Source of the DNA: Batkoa obscura
Lineage: Eukaryota; Entomophthoromycota; Entomophthoromycetes; Entomophthorales; Batkoaceae
Direction: 5' to 3'
Length of the DNA: 64,000 bases
Assembly (NCBI GenBank): GCA_030770535.1
Contig: JASVEC010000012.1
Location: 744,001 to 808,000, forward strand
The notes beneath the pieces were generated by a model. It made no database searches. It was not told where the DNA came from and saw only the letters and a list, made by a program, of their open reading frames with translations. This document shows positions 44,034 through 57,127 of this stretch, piece after piece. Each line of letters starts with the position of its first letter. Positions within the stretch are counted from its first letter, which is position 1. The position numbers and the translations under genes were made by a program.

Positions 44034-46290
44034 TCTTCATTCATTAAATTGAGATTATTACTTTGTTTTACAATATTATCATTTAATAATATATTATTTA
44101 ATAAATGCCAACAAAATTCATCAATTTCTTGTTTCCTACAAAAAAAATTTTCATAAAATTTCAAATACAATTCCATATCTTTTTGACTTAAATAATAACT
44201 AATAACAATACAACCGGCTGCTACCGTTTGGGGTGTAAAACTCAAACAGATTTCAAATTTATAACTTTCGTTAATTAATAACCAAGCTAATTTGCCAATC
44301 TCTCTATTAATATTATAAATCTTAATTAATGAAAATAATACATTTTGTGGATGAACAAATAAAAATGAAAAATTAATAATAGCTAATAAATGTTTCTCTA
44401 ATTTCAAACATTGAGTTGTTAAATCCATTATTGTTTCTTTAAATCCTAAACTATGCTTGGGATATTTTTTCTTTAATAATGAAATAGCACTGCGTAACAC
44501 ATCATTTAATTTGTGCACTGTGTCTTCTAATTTACATGCTAAAAATACACAAGTGATAGCTATATCCTAGATAAATAAAATACATAAAAAAGGATATTTA
44601 TAAATACTCATTACAACTCTTACCTTTGGAGAAAAATCGAGTGCGGAAGCTTGAAATAAATAAAACCGATAAAAAGTATATAATGCTCTATTAATACTTG
44701 TAGTTGGAATGGCCAAAGTTTTACCTAAATTAATAATCATAGAACAAATTAATTGTTGAAATTGAAATAATTGTTTGAATTGAATATGTGGATGAAATAA
44801 ACTTTTGGATAATTCAATTTCTTTAATACTAATGTATTTTTTATTCTTTCGAGTACCAGTGTATTCATCTTCTAATATCTCACCTATCCCAACACTTTGT
44901 AATAGATTGGTTTTTAATTGTAAGGGGACTTCATTTGTAGTTAGATGCCATAAACCATTGGCTCGATTATCTATTTGTTCTTGTAATTCTTTTTGTAATT
45001 TTAATTTTAATTGTTCTTTCTTTAATATCGCTTGTCCCTCTTTTTCTTTTTTAATTATCTCTAGTTCACTTTCTTGATCTTTTTGTAAATCTCGTTGATG
45101 ACTTTCTCCATTTTGTAATGAAATTTGAGTTACTGTAGTAATCATTTCTTTATTCATTATTGAATTGTCTTTTCTCAATGTGCTTTCTTTACTTTCAATC
45201 GCTGTGCTTTTTCTTTGTATCAAATCTTTATTCTCAACAGAACTATGTTTTCTTTGCACTGTTTCTTTAATTTGAACTAAGCTACTTTTCTTTTGAGTTG
45301 GTGTACATTCTTTATGTTCAACAAGGCTATTTTTTCTTAATGTTGGTGTCGAGTCTCTATTTTCAGATAAACTATTATTTCTTATTGTTACTTCTTTATT
45401 TTTGATTAAGTTGTCTTTTCCCAAATTTGGTGCCCTAGCTTCAGCTAAACTATTCTTTCTTGGAACTACTTCTTTGTTTCCAATTAAACTATTACTTTTG
45501 GAAGTTCCTACTTGATTTATAATTAAACTATTACTTTTTGGTGTAACAACTTGACTTTCGGATAAACTATTTTTCCTGATCACAATGTCCTTTGTTTGAA
45601 TCAAATTACCATTTCTTGGAGTTCCCCCTCTATTTTCAGCCAAACTATTTTTTCTTTGAGTTGGTATGGATTCCTTAACTTCAGTTAAGATGTTCTTTCT
45701 TTGAGTTGTTGATTCTTTATTATCAATTAAATTATTTTTCTTCAAAGTTGACGTTGGTTCTTTAATTTCAAGTAAATTATTCTTTCTTATAATAGGCTCT
45801 TTTTCTTGAAGTAGGTTCTTTTTTTTCTGAGTACTCTCTTTGTTTCCAATGCCATTTCGCTTCTTTTGTGACAATACTTTATTATCAATGAATACTATCT
45901 TTTTATGAGCTGGTTCTTTAGTCTCAGACAACACTTCATTTTTTTGAGTTACTTGGCTATCGTCCATCTCATTAACCAATTCATCCACTTGATCCTCTTT
46001 AACAACAGGTAACACAATTTTAATGATATTCTTTGGATCCTTTTTTGGTTTCTTTTTGTCTTTCTCTTTTTCTTTCATAACTTTAACTCGCTCTTTTTTA
46101 ACCTTTTTTTCTTCTTTTTCATCTATCATTGTAGGCTCAATACCTAAAATATGGAATATATAGAGTTATCTACGCTTAATTGATGAGTTGTAAGCTGGAT
46201 AAAATAGTTACCTAATAATTTTTGTTTTGCTATTAATTCTTCCCTTTCTCTTTGTTTATCTTTTTCACTTTTACGTCCTCTTTTAGCCAT
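43805..46290 (-). CDS. Cyclin (transcriptional K/T/L-like) with a long repetitive N-terminus
   Basis: Three exons. The ATG at 46290 opens MAKRGRKSEKDKQREREELI; an intron (about 46211-46151) and a second near 44620-44570 separate the rest, giving about 780 residues. Residues 30 to about 390 are a Lys/Glu/Ser/Asn-rich region with around 15 imperfect repeats of about 17 residues built on RKNSLxENKExTP. A cyclin box follows: GLWHLTTNEVPLQ, INRALYTFYRFYLFQASALD, then DIAITCVFLACKLEDTVHKL with the LACKLEDT motif of cyclins C/H/K/L/T. The second fold includes FTPQTVAAGCIVISYYLS. A pure AAT-encoded Asn run interrupts the C-terminal part. It should partner a transcriptional CDK (CDK9/12 class); which one is not decidable from sequence alone. 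Confidence 0.75.
43990..44032. repeat. (ATT)n poly-Asn tract in the cyclin gene
   Basis: About 14 in-frame AAT codons on the coding minus strand near the C-terminus of the cyclin. Confidence 0.9.
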
Positions 46291-46435
46291 TTTTTAATGA
46301 CTTTAAATTGATTAAAAAAAAGAAAAAGAAAAACTTCAAATTTGTAAATAATCAAAAGTAAAATTTATTAAAAAATCAATAAAAAAAAATAAAAAATTGA
46401 TAAAGATAAATAACAATAAAATCGAATAGACTTCT

Positions 46436-47319
46436 TCATTGCTTTTTAATGAATTTTAATATATATAATTTTTCTCTTCCTGCTTTGCGAATTTTCAAGA
46501 TCTAATAATAAACATTATATATTACCCAATAGTATTAAAATAAATTTTACCTCTCCTACTAATCCGATTTCTTTAGCCTCTTCAATCAACTCTGCCGGTT
46601 TGTTTTCGGCCACCGTCACCAAATAAAATACCCCTTTATCTGCCAATAACTCCTTAACTTGAGTCATAAACTGATCAATAACTCTTCTACCAAATCTACC
46701 CCCTGCCCAAGTAGCTGTAATAATATCATCAAATAATGTATCTTTTGTTGAGTTGTGTACTTTATCACTGGAAAAAACCTCATCATCTTCCGTTTCTACA
46801 TAAGGTGGATTGAACACAATAATATCCAATTTGGTTCCCATCTTTAAACTAGAAACTAAATTACAGTTGATTAAATCCAAAGTTAACTAGAATTAATTTT
46901 AATTTTAATAAAAATGAAATTATTTTATTCTATTTTACAAATCAATATTTTCTATAATACTCACCTCATTCAACTTGCCATTTTCTTGACATTTCTTTAA
47001 TGCATATGGATTAATATCCGTACCCATCAATATCACCTCCCTCTCCAGCCTCTTTTTTATCAATTTGCCTAAAAAGTTTAATACCATACCACTACCTACA
47101 CCTACTTCTAAAATCATACATGGGGTCATATCTTTCAGCTTACTTCGAGTTAAATCCTCTTCTAAAGTATCCATTAAAGTAAATGTATCTTCTAATAAGT
47201 TAAAGAAATAAGTATTGTGAAGGAGAAGAATCTAACTTGAGTTACTTGCCAGCAGGTTCATAAAGTTTCAAATAATCAATATCTGATACTAAGATTGGGG
47301 TTGGAATTGGACTGTTCAT
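46436..47319 (-). CDS. MTQ2: MTQ2/HemK2 eRF1 glutamine methyltransferase
   Basis: S-adenosylmethionine-dependent enzyme that methylates the GGQ glutamine of release factor eRF1, with TRM112 as the usual partner. Four exons. It begins MNSPIPTPILVSDIDYLKLY followed by EPAEDTFTLMDTLEEDL, the family's EPAEDS/T motif. Motif I is ILEVGVGSGMVLNFLG, acidic loop GTDINPYAL, and the catalytic NPPYV motif sits in IIVFNPPYVETEDDEV. The C-terminus (RKAGREKLYILKFIKKQ) matches the family end. The first intron has a GC donor: GCTG|GCAAGT at 47249, acceptor TTAG at 47192; it is needed to rebuild EPAEDT. Divergent from UBA1 with 272 bp between start codons. Confidence 0.9.
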
Positions 47320-47591
47320 TAATAAATGTAATATATGTATTCTATGTTTTTTTTTGAAAATACTGAATTAAGTGATTATTTTTAGTAAATTAGAATGATT
47401 TATTATCCTTTATATAAAAAATCATGGATTGACCCAAAAAAGTTCCAAATTCTTAGCGCAACCAATCAAGTAGCAAATGATGTCAGCTATTTTCAGTCCA
47501 CACAGCTAAGTGTTATTGAGTGAGTTGAAGCCAAAAAAATGAAACTATAATAATATTTTTTATATTAATTTTTCAATAAAAAACAAAACAA

Positions 47592-50500
47592 ATGAGTGAT
47601 AAAAACCCCAAAATAGATGAAGGTTTATATTCCAGACAACTGTAAGTAAATTGATTATTGTTAATATTGAATAGAATGAGAATTAAGTTATTAATAATTT
47701 TTTAACAATATAGTTACGTGTTAGGTCATGAAGCCATGAATCGCATGGCTAATAGTCATGTGTTAATTTTAGGTTTAAATGGACTTGGTGTTGAAATTGC
47801 AAAAAACGTGATTCTTGCTGGTGTTAAATCGGTTACTTTACATGATGATCAACCAACGGAATTAAAAGATTTATCTACTCAGGTAAGAATTGGTTTTATT
47901 AATCAAATAATTGGTTATTAATGAAGGTTGATTCATTTAGTTTTATTTAACGGAGTCGGATATTGGTAAACCAAGAGCTAGTTGTACAGCTGAAAAATTA
48001 AAGTTATTAAATCAATATGTGCCTGTACATGTTATTACTGGGAATATTGATGAGCAGACAGTTAAAAAATATCAAGTAAGTTTAGAATTTCAATTATTAT
48101 AGTAATGATTTATATATATATAATTAGGCTATTGTTACTACTGAAATTAGTTTACAAATTCAAATTCAAATTAATGAATGGGCTCGTAAATATGAAGCTA
48201 AATTTATTGCCGCTGATATTTTTGGTTTATTTGGGTAAAGATACTTTCAACAATATATATTTAAATTATAATGTACTAATATTATCCTATTATTATAATT
48301 ATTTTAGTATGGTATTTAATGATTTTGGAAGTAATTTCAAATGCTTGGATCCAACTGGTAACCCGCCAAAAACTGCTATGATTGCTAGTATAACTAATGT
48401 ATATCTTTTATTTATATTATATTTATTAAATTAATATTATATTATTTAGGATAAAGATGGAGTTGTTACTTGTTTAGAAGATACTAGACATGGATTAGAA
48501 GACGGAGATTTGGTTATATTTAGTGAAGTACAAGGAATGGAAGGTATTAATGAAAGTGGGCCATTTAAAATCAAATATTTAGGACCATTTACATTTTCAA
48601 TTGGAGATCTTAGTAATTATACTACTTATAAAATTGGTGGTGTATTTACACAAGTAAAAACATCTAAAAAAATTCAATTTAAAAATTTACTAGAGTCTTT
48701 AAAAGAACCTGAATTTGTTATTTCTGATTTTGCTAAATTTGATCGTCCAATTCAGTTACATATTGGTTTTCAAGCATTACATCAATTTAAACAATTAAAT
48801 CATAATAAGTTACCTAAACCAAGGAATGAGGAAGATGCTATTAAAATGTTAGAATTAGCCAATAAAATTAATAATGAATTAAAAGAACCTATTCAATTGG
48901 ATGATAAATTAATTAAAGAATTAGCTTATCAATCTAATGGAGCATTTGCTCCAATGGCAGCTGTTATAGGTGGTATTGTTGCACAAGAAGTATTAAAAGC
49001 AGTTTCTGGCAAATTCCATCCAATTCAACAATATTTATATTTTGATTCTTTAGAGTCCTTACCAAAGAATTTCAATATTAATGAATCAAATGTACAGCCA
49101 ATTAATTCAAGATACGATGGACAAATCGCTATATTTGGAAGAGAATATCAACAAATATTGCAAAATTGTAATCAGTTTTTAGTTGGGTCGGGTGCTATTG
49201 GTTGTGAAATGTTAAAAAACTGGGCATTAATTGGATTAGGTTCTGGTAAAGAGGGTATGATTCATATAACTGATATGGATACAATTGAAAAATCCAATTT
49301 AAACCGCCAATTTTTATTTAGAAGTAAAGATGTTGGGCAATTGAAATCACAAACAGCTGCTAATGCTATAACTGAAATGAATCCAGAATTAAAAAATAGT
49401 ATTAAAGCCTACTCAGATAGAGTAGGTAATGAAACTGAAAATGTATATTCAGATACTTTCTTCAATAAAATTGATTTTGTTACCAATGCATTAGATAATA
49501 TTGATGCAAGACAATATATGGATAGTCGATGTGTTTATTATAGTAAACCATTATTAGAATCAGGTACTTTGGGTACTTTAGGAAATACACAAGTAGTTAT
49601 CCCAAATATGACTGAATCTTATTCATCTTCACATGACCCACCAGAAAAATCCATTCCAATGTGTACATTAAAAAGTTTCCCTAATAAAATTGAACATACA
49701 ATTCAATGGGCAAGAGATTTATTTGAAAATAAATTTAAACAAAGTATGGAAAATACAATTGCTTATTTAGAAAATCAAGAACAATTCATCAATAGCACAC
49801 GTAAACAAGGGAATACAGCTAAAGAAACATTTGAATCTGTTAAAAATTCATTAATTGATGAAAAGCCCAATAATTTTGAAGATTGTATTGAATTTGCACG
49901 ATTTTTATTTGAAGAGTTATACAATAATACAATTCAACAATTATTATTTACTTTCCCTAAAGATACAGTAACTTCATCTGGCACTTTATTTTGGTCAGGA
50001 CCTAAAAGAGCACCAAAACCAATTAAATTTGATGTTAACGATCCATTACATTTAGAATTTATTATAGCAACAGCTAATTTAAGAGCCTTTAATTTTAATA
50101 TTCCGGAAAATAGGAATACAAATTTCATTAAACAAGCAGTTAATAATATTAATGTACCTGAATTTATACCTAAAGCTGGAGTTAAAATTCAAGTCAATGA
50201 TAATGATCCAATAAATCAAGATTTAGAAGATGACGATGTAGATAATATTATTCAAACTATTGCAAATAATAGTAATAATTTTAATAACATTAAAGTTGAT
50301 GCAGCTGATTTTGAAAAGGTAATAAATTTATATTTTATTTTATTTAAATTTTGCATTTATGTTTATATTTACATTTATATATTTAGGATGATGATAGTAA
50401 CTTCCATATTGATTTTATAACCTCAGCATCCAATCTAAGAGCACGTAATTATGAAATTTCAGAAGCTGATAGACATACTACTAAAGGTATTGCGGGTAAA

Positions 50501-51195
50501 ATTATACCGGCTATTGCTACAACTACCTCTCTAATTACTGGTTTGGTTTGTTTGGAAATGGTTAAAATTGTTGATCATATTAAAAGTAAAGAACCATCTA
50601 AACGTACAATTGAAGACTTTAAAAATGCTTTTGTTAATTTGGCCACTCCCTTTGTTGGTTTCTCAGAACCTATTGCAGCTCCTAAAATGAAGGTAATAAT
50701 TACAAAGTAAGATTCTAATTGAACTAATCAATTTATATATTTCTATAGTTTATGGATACTGAATTTACATTATGGGATAAATATTATATTGAAGAAGATT
50801 TAACTGTGCAAGAATTAATTGACTATTGTTATGAAAAATATGAATTGGAATTAAATATGATTTCCTATGGTGCTTGTATGTTATATTCCGATTTTATTAA
50901 AACTACCACTACTCCAGAGAGATTAAGTATGAAGTAAGAATTATTTTTATTATAATGAGAAAATCGAATCCTTTACCAATATTATCTTTTAAATAGACTC
51001 TCTAAAGCATGTGAATTGGTTAGCAAATCGAAATTTGGTGATCATGTATCCCATATCAATATTGAAGTTATGGGCACTACTAAAGATGGGGAGGATGTCG
51101 AGGTAAGAGGATTAAGAGTTAAACTTTAAGATCAACTTATTAATGTTATTTTTTTAATTTAGGATTTCCCACCATTTAGAATAGCTATCAAATAA
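47592..51195 (+). CDS. UBA1: Ubiquitin-activating enzyme E1
   Basis: Adenylates ubiquitin and passes it as a thioester to E2 enzymes. About ten exons give roughly 1,020 residues, the normal E1 size. Parts in order: the inactive adenylation half ([40 protein letters not shown]), the first catalytic half domain, the active adenylation domain ([54 protein letters not shown]), the catalytic Cys in [20 protein letters not shown], and the ubiquitin-fold domain ending [10 protein letters not shown]. All expected catalytic residues are visible. Several introns split the first 250 residues; a 623-codon exon holds the middle. UBA1 rather than E1s for NEDD8 or SUMO is supported by full length and both Rossmann halves. 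Confidence 0.93.
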
Positions 51196-51350
51196 CTACT
51201 GATATAATAAATGAAATTATTTTTGAATTTTATTTTATTTTGAATTTTATATTATATTCTTAAGCTTTGTTTCAAGAAATTGAATTTTGATTTCATTTTA
51301 AAATCAAATTTTTATATTTATATATAATAAATTCAAAGGATTATGTAAAA

Positions 51351-51432
51351 GGTGCTATGGCCGAGTGGTCTAAGGCGGCGCACTCAAGTTGCGCTCTCTT
51401 CGGAGGCGTGGGTTCGAATCCCATTGGCACTA
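51351..51432 (+). tRNA. tRNA-Leu(CAA)
   Basis: Cloverleaf read by eye: acceptor GGTGCTA paired with TGGCACT, D-arm GCCGAGTGGTCTAAGGC, anticodon stem GCGCA/TGCGC with loop CTCAAGT (anticodon CAA), long class II variable arm CTCTTCGGAGGC, and T-arm GTGGGTTCGAATCCCAT. The long variable arm fits leucine. No intron. A T-run for polymerase III termination follows directly (TATTTTTAATTTT). Confidence 0.95.
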
Positions 51433-52440
51433 TTTTTAATTTTGCTTTCAGCTTTTTATGAATTTTGGTATTATATTTAAATGTATTGTAACTATTAATG
51501 AAAATTAAGGATTTTTATTTTTTATAGTTAAGTATTAAATCGAACTTTTTAATAGTAAGTTAGAATTATATAATTTAAATTTTTTTTGCTATAGAATTTT
51601 TTAAAAATATTTATTATTGTAACGTTTAGTATTCTGATAAATAAAGTTTTTTTAGTTAATAATAAGTCTGTTTTAAAAATTTTCTAAAAATTCAAATAAC
51701 TTTTTTGACTCTAATTCTTATAAATTTTTAAAATATCATAGAATTAATAAGTTATGTTTTAAAATTATTGATTCAACGTATTTATAAACATTTAATTAAT
51801 TTATACTTTTTATTATAAAAATACTGGTCTGATAAAGAAAAACATTAATTTTGAAAAATATTAGAATCTGCCAACTTAAGGTTTAAATTAACAATTTCTT
51901 AGAATTTATTAACTTTACTAATGACAAAAATAAATAAATATTAATAAATGGGGATGTATTTTTGTATTTAAGAATTTTACTAACAATTTTTCCACTCAAA
52001 TAGCACTTAAAAAATGGAAAAAGTAATGAAACCAAAAAACACCCCCAAATGCTTAACTTTAATAATAGAAATTCTACATCAATTTATAAAAACTTGAGTG
52101 TAAATAATATAGAATTTGAAACATTTCTACTTTATCCTACATTTATAAACATAGTGTCTTTAATTAAATAATTATAATTAACAAACATGTCGAATCAATT
52201 AAAGAATATAAACCAAACCTTTATATCAATTTGATAACAAACATTAATTAGACTGAATTGTCATTTATATAAAATAATCTGATAAAATCAGTACATTTAA
52301 TGGTAAAGATATAAGTAGAGCAACCATTGAATTTTTTATGTTTAAGAACTATCTGTTGTTGTAATCAATAACTACCATTTTTTAGCTATAAGTAACCATA
52401 TTAATGTAGGCCGTCTTGAAATCAAGAGAAAAAAGTAGAA
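51433..52440. other. Spacer between the two tRNA genes with a MITE copy
   Basis: Low-GC DNA without coding frames. A family-1 MITE copy lies at 51949-52047; nothing else recognised. Confidence 0.65.
51949..52047 (+). mobile_element. MITE-like element, family 1, copy F (best preserved)
   Basis: TGGGGATGTATTTTTGTATT start and ACACCCCCA end form inverted termini. The interior has AAGAATTTTACTAACAATTT, then TTTTTCCACTCAAATAGCAC and AAAAAATGGAAAAAGTAATG, with TTTTTCCA / TGGAAAAA forming an inner hairpin. It sits between two tRNA genes, a common safe insertion zone. Confidence 0.85.
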
Positions 52441-52513
52441 TGATCCCGCCAGGGATCGAACCTGGAATCTTCTGTTCCGTAGACAGACGCCTTATCCATT
52501 GGGCCACGGGACC
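52441..52513 (-). tRNA. tRNA-Arg(ACG)
   Basis: On the minus strand: acceptor GGTCCCG paired with CGGGATC, D-arm GCCCAATGGATAAGGC, anticodon stem TCTGT/ACAGA with loop CTACGGA (anticodon ACG, read as ICG), T-arm CCAGGTTCGATCCCTGG and discriminator A. It is 73 nt, without intron. The sequence beyond the 3' end on the minus strand is TTCTAC, so no immediate long T-run. Confidence 0.95.
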
Positions 52514-53392
52514 ATTTTTAGAGTTACTTAAGTATCTTCGTAGATACTAATATATAATGGCCTATCTAGAACTGACTCTTAAGCGATTGGCTGTTTTAGC
52601 CAAGTTTTGTTTTGTAGACACACTTATTTATTGGAAAATGGGATTAACTGCTTATTTTTTGATTGGTATGTTTTGTATGTCTATTTAGTTTGTTTCCTTA
52701 TTGCAATCTTTTATGGGGGAAAATAGCTAGGTAGTGGACAAAAATATTATAGATTGCATTCTTATATATACTTCGCTATAATTTAAATTGGTATCTTAAT
52801 ATGGGCTATTGATAGTTTATTAGAAGCAGAGTTTGGTTATTAGTTGAATATTAGTTATTTATAGAAAGCTACTTACCGGGTCATTTTATATTGTTATGTA
52901 CTAAGTGGTATATCTAAGAGAAGATATTCAATGATTAATTTGAATGAGTTTATTATTATAAAAGTTTAAAAATGATATAATGTGTTTCTTAGTTTTATTT
53001 ATCTGTTTGATTTTTATGACAAAAGCAAAACTCGCTATGATTAGTATTTCTAATTATTGAGTTAAAATGAAGTTACTAAACTTGGAGATTTTTAAGTAAC
53101 AAAAATTAATTAATTGATGAATACAAGTTCATTTGTAAAACAATACAATAGAATATCGATTCTTAATAACATAGCAAAAATAATATTTAAATAAAATGAA
53201 TTACTTAATAATGAAATTTAAAACCAACTTTGTTTATAATTTTTTAATCATTTTTTTCTTTGTCCGGCACTAAGAAACATTTCATCAATTCGCGGAGTAA
53301 TTAAGCTACTAATTGTCCATTTTTATTTTTTGCTAAAGTAATAAACAATAAAAACGTCAGCTTGATTTCTTAATAATTATCAATAAAAAACC
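52514..53392. other. Spacer, no feature seen
   Basis: Nearly 880 bp of AT-rich sequence between tRNA-Arg and the small secreted gene; no ORF of interest and no repeat recognised. Confidence 0.6.
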
Positions 53393-53908
53393 ATGAAACA
53401 TATTATAACAAGTTTAATCATATTATTTCTCCTTCATCTAACAACATGTCTACATATCAGGTTACAAACAGCTGGTCATTCAATACTCACCAATTTTGAA
53501 GCTGAAGACGAGTGTCTGCCATACCCATCCACAATCACCAAAGTAGAAATAAATACTTTAAATACACAAGTTGAATTTTATAGCTCAGGTGATTGTGTTG
53601 GAAAATTATTAGGAAAAGTGGATAGAAATTATACATTTAGTGAAGGGATTAAAATCAAGTCTTTTATGTTGAGTAAGAAGTTTAAAGATGAACCAACGCA
53701 AGTGGTGGAGTATTCGACGCCACCACCAAATACAGATAGTGGACAAGTAAAGAGAAATTTCTTCTTGAATATACTAAGAAAGTTATTCGTTGATGATGGG
53801 GAAAGGAAGAAAAATAGGATGTTTCATAGGGATAATAAGCCACATTATATATCATCGAAAAAAGCATTTAAAGAGTTAAATAAGTATGTTAAAGAGCATC
53901 AAAAATAA
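53393..53908 (+). CDS. Small secreted basic protein, unknown function
   Basis: A 171-residue single-exon frame. The signal peptide MKHIITSLIILFLLHLTTC has a likely cut near TTC-LHI. The following 75 residues look like a small beta-rich fold with two cysteines (ECLPYPSTI and GDCVGKLLG), one N-glycosylation sequon (NYT) and alternating hydrophobics (KVEINTLNTQVEFYSSGD). The last 65 residues are very basic (KRNFFLNILRKLF, ERKKNRMFHRDNK). The two cysteines could form one disulfide. I recognise no family. The AT-rich codon use matches the rest of the window, so there is no sign of transfer. Confidence 0.6.
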   Translation: MKHIITSLIILFLLHLTTCLHIRLQTAGHSILTNFEAEDECLPYPSTITKVEINTLNTQVEFYSSGDCVGKLLGKVDRNYTFSEGIKIKSFMLSKKFKDEPTQVVEYSTPPPNTDSGQVKRNFFLNILRKLFVDDGERKKNRMFHRDNKPHYISSKKAFKELNKYVKEHQK

Positions 53909-54005
53909 CAAAGAATGAATTAACAAATAATAATAAAGATTAATAATAGTAGTAATAACTATAATAGTTTTATTTTTTTCAAACTAATTAACATTTTTAA
54001 AAACC

Positions 54006-55108
54006 TTAATGAAGTCGATCAAATAACTTAATACTATTAGGTACAAACTTCCTTAGTTTAACATCTGCCGTTTTAAACAGATTGATTGTATGTTCGTCCA
54101 TCCCATAGTCCAAAGCATATACTACCTCCTTAATCCCAACTTGAACTATTTTTTTGGCACAGCCTAATAAAAAGGAACCCATTAATAAAAAAAACTCAAA
54201 AAAAATACTTTAAACCTACCAATACAAGGGCAAGTATTACAATACAATATAGAATACCCATAGTTGATCCTTTCCCTTCCTGCTTCCAAAAGAGCATTCT
54301 CTTCCGCATGGATACACAAACACAAATCCAAACCTTGTCCCATAGTACTATTTTGATTACATCTAGGGCATCCACCTTCTGAACAGTTAGGCACATTTCT
54401 TGGTGTTCCATTGTATCCTGTAGCTATTACTCTATGATCCTTAACTATTAAACAACCTACTCTTCGTTTCATACAGTTGGAACGTTTGGAAGCAAGCTCA
54501 GTAAGTAACATGAAATAATTATCCCAACCTGGTCGTAGACGTTCTGGATCAAGTAAATCAAGGATCTTTATGTGGCAGTAGTAGCTATCCTTTTCAATGT
54601 AAGGATTAAAGAGACTCACATCGGTGTAGTTCATAACTTCGTTTAAAGAACAGACTTCTGGTTGATTACTCTCATCTTTTAAAGATAAAGAATGGTTTGT
54701 GTATAAGTGGGCATCATTTTCAATAATAAAGTTTACAAAGTCTAATGAATTGTTTGAACCTATTTCTAGCCACCTTTTATATCTACACTCAAGTGGGGCA
54801 TCCACTTGAACTAATAAGAAAAAAGGACGTTTTCTGATTATTAGTATCTGTTTTTTATCTTTTATATTTTAATTGAACTACCTAAGTACTTGAATTGTTG
54901 AAGGTAGTAAACCAGTTTCAATAATAAACTTTTCTTGCCAGTTATTAGTTACATAATCTAAAAGTAATTTTATATCTTTAAATTCTAATTTTGATTCCTC
55001 TTCTTCATTATCAACTAATCGAATCTCTTTGAATCCTTCATTCTCTATTAAGTACTCTACAAGTGAACTCTTTCCGCTTTTTATAGGCCCAATAATCCCT
55101 ATCAACAT
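54006..55108 (-). CDS. DCD1: Deoxycytidylate (dCMP) deaminase with N-terminal P-loop domain
   Basis: Converts dCMP to dUMP for thymidylate synthesis. Three exons (introns near 54888-54830 and 54220-54165). The N-terminal 95 residues look like a nucleoside-monophosphate-kinase fold: MLIGIIGPIKSGKSSLVEYL contains an intact Walker A pattern (GPIKSGKS). The deaminase follows: WDNYFMLLTELASKRSNCMK, VGCLIVKDHRVIATGYNGTP, zinc ligands in CIHAEENALLEAGRERI (His, with catalytic Glu) and in NTCPCIGCAKKIVQVGI (two Cys). It ends NSIKLFDRLH. Yeast DCD1 also has an N-terminal extension, but its P-loop there is degenerate as I recall, so the intact motif is notable. It lies tail to tail with the 53393 secreted gene. 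Confidence 0.88.
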
Positions 55109-55239
55109 CTTATGATTATAAAAATTATTTTTTATTATAAATTTTTCAATAGAATTTTATTTCAATCAAAAGTAAATTTAATTGGTTGAACTCATAAAAA
55201 TATAGACCCAACACTCCTTTTATTCTACATAAAATAAAT

Positions 55240-56985
<1,746 letters not shown>

Positions 56986-57127
56986 TTCTACTTAAAAATA
57001 AAAAAATAAAAAAGTCAACTCAGAAATAAATATAAGCAATTACTTAGACTAGCTGACGTAATTCAGCAAATCAAGTTGAAATCCCACAAAATAGTACAGC
57101 AATTTTATAGTTTTACTATTATTGATC

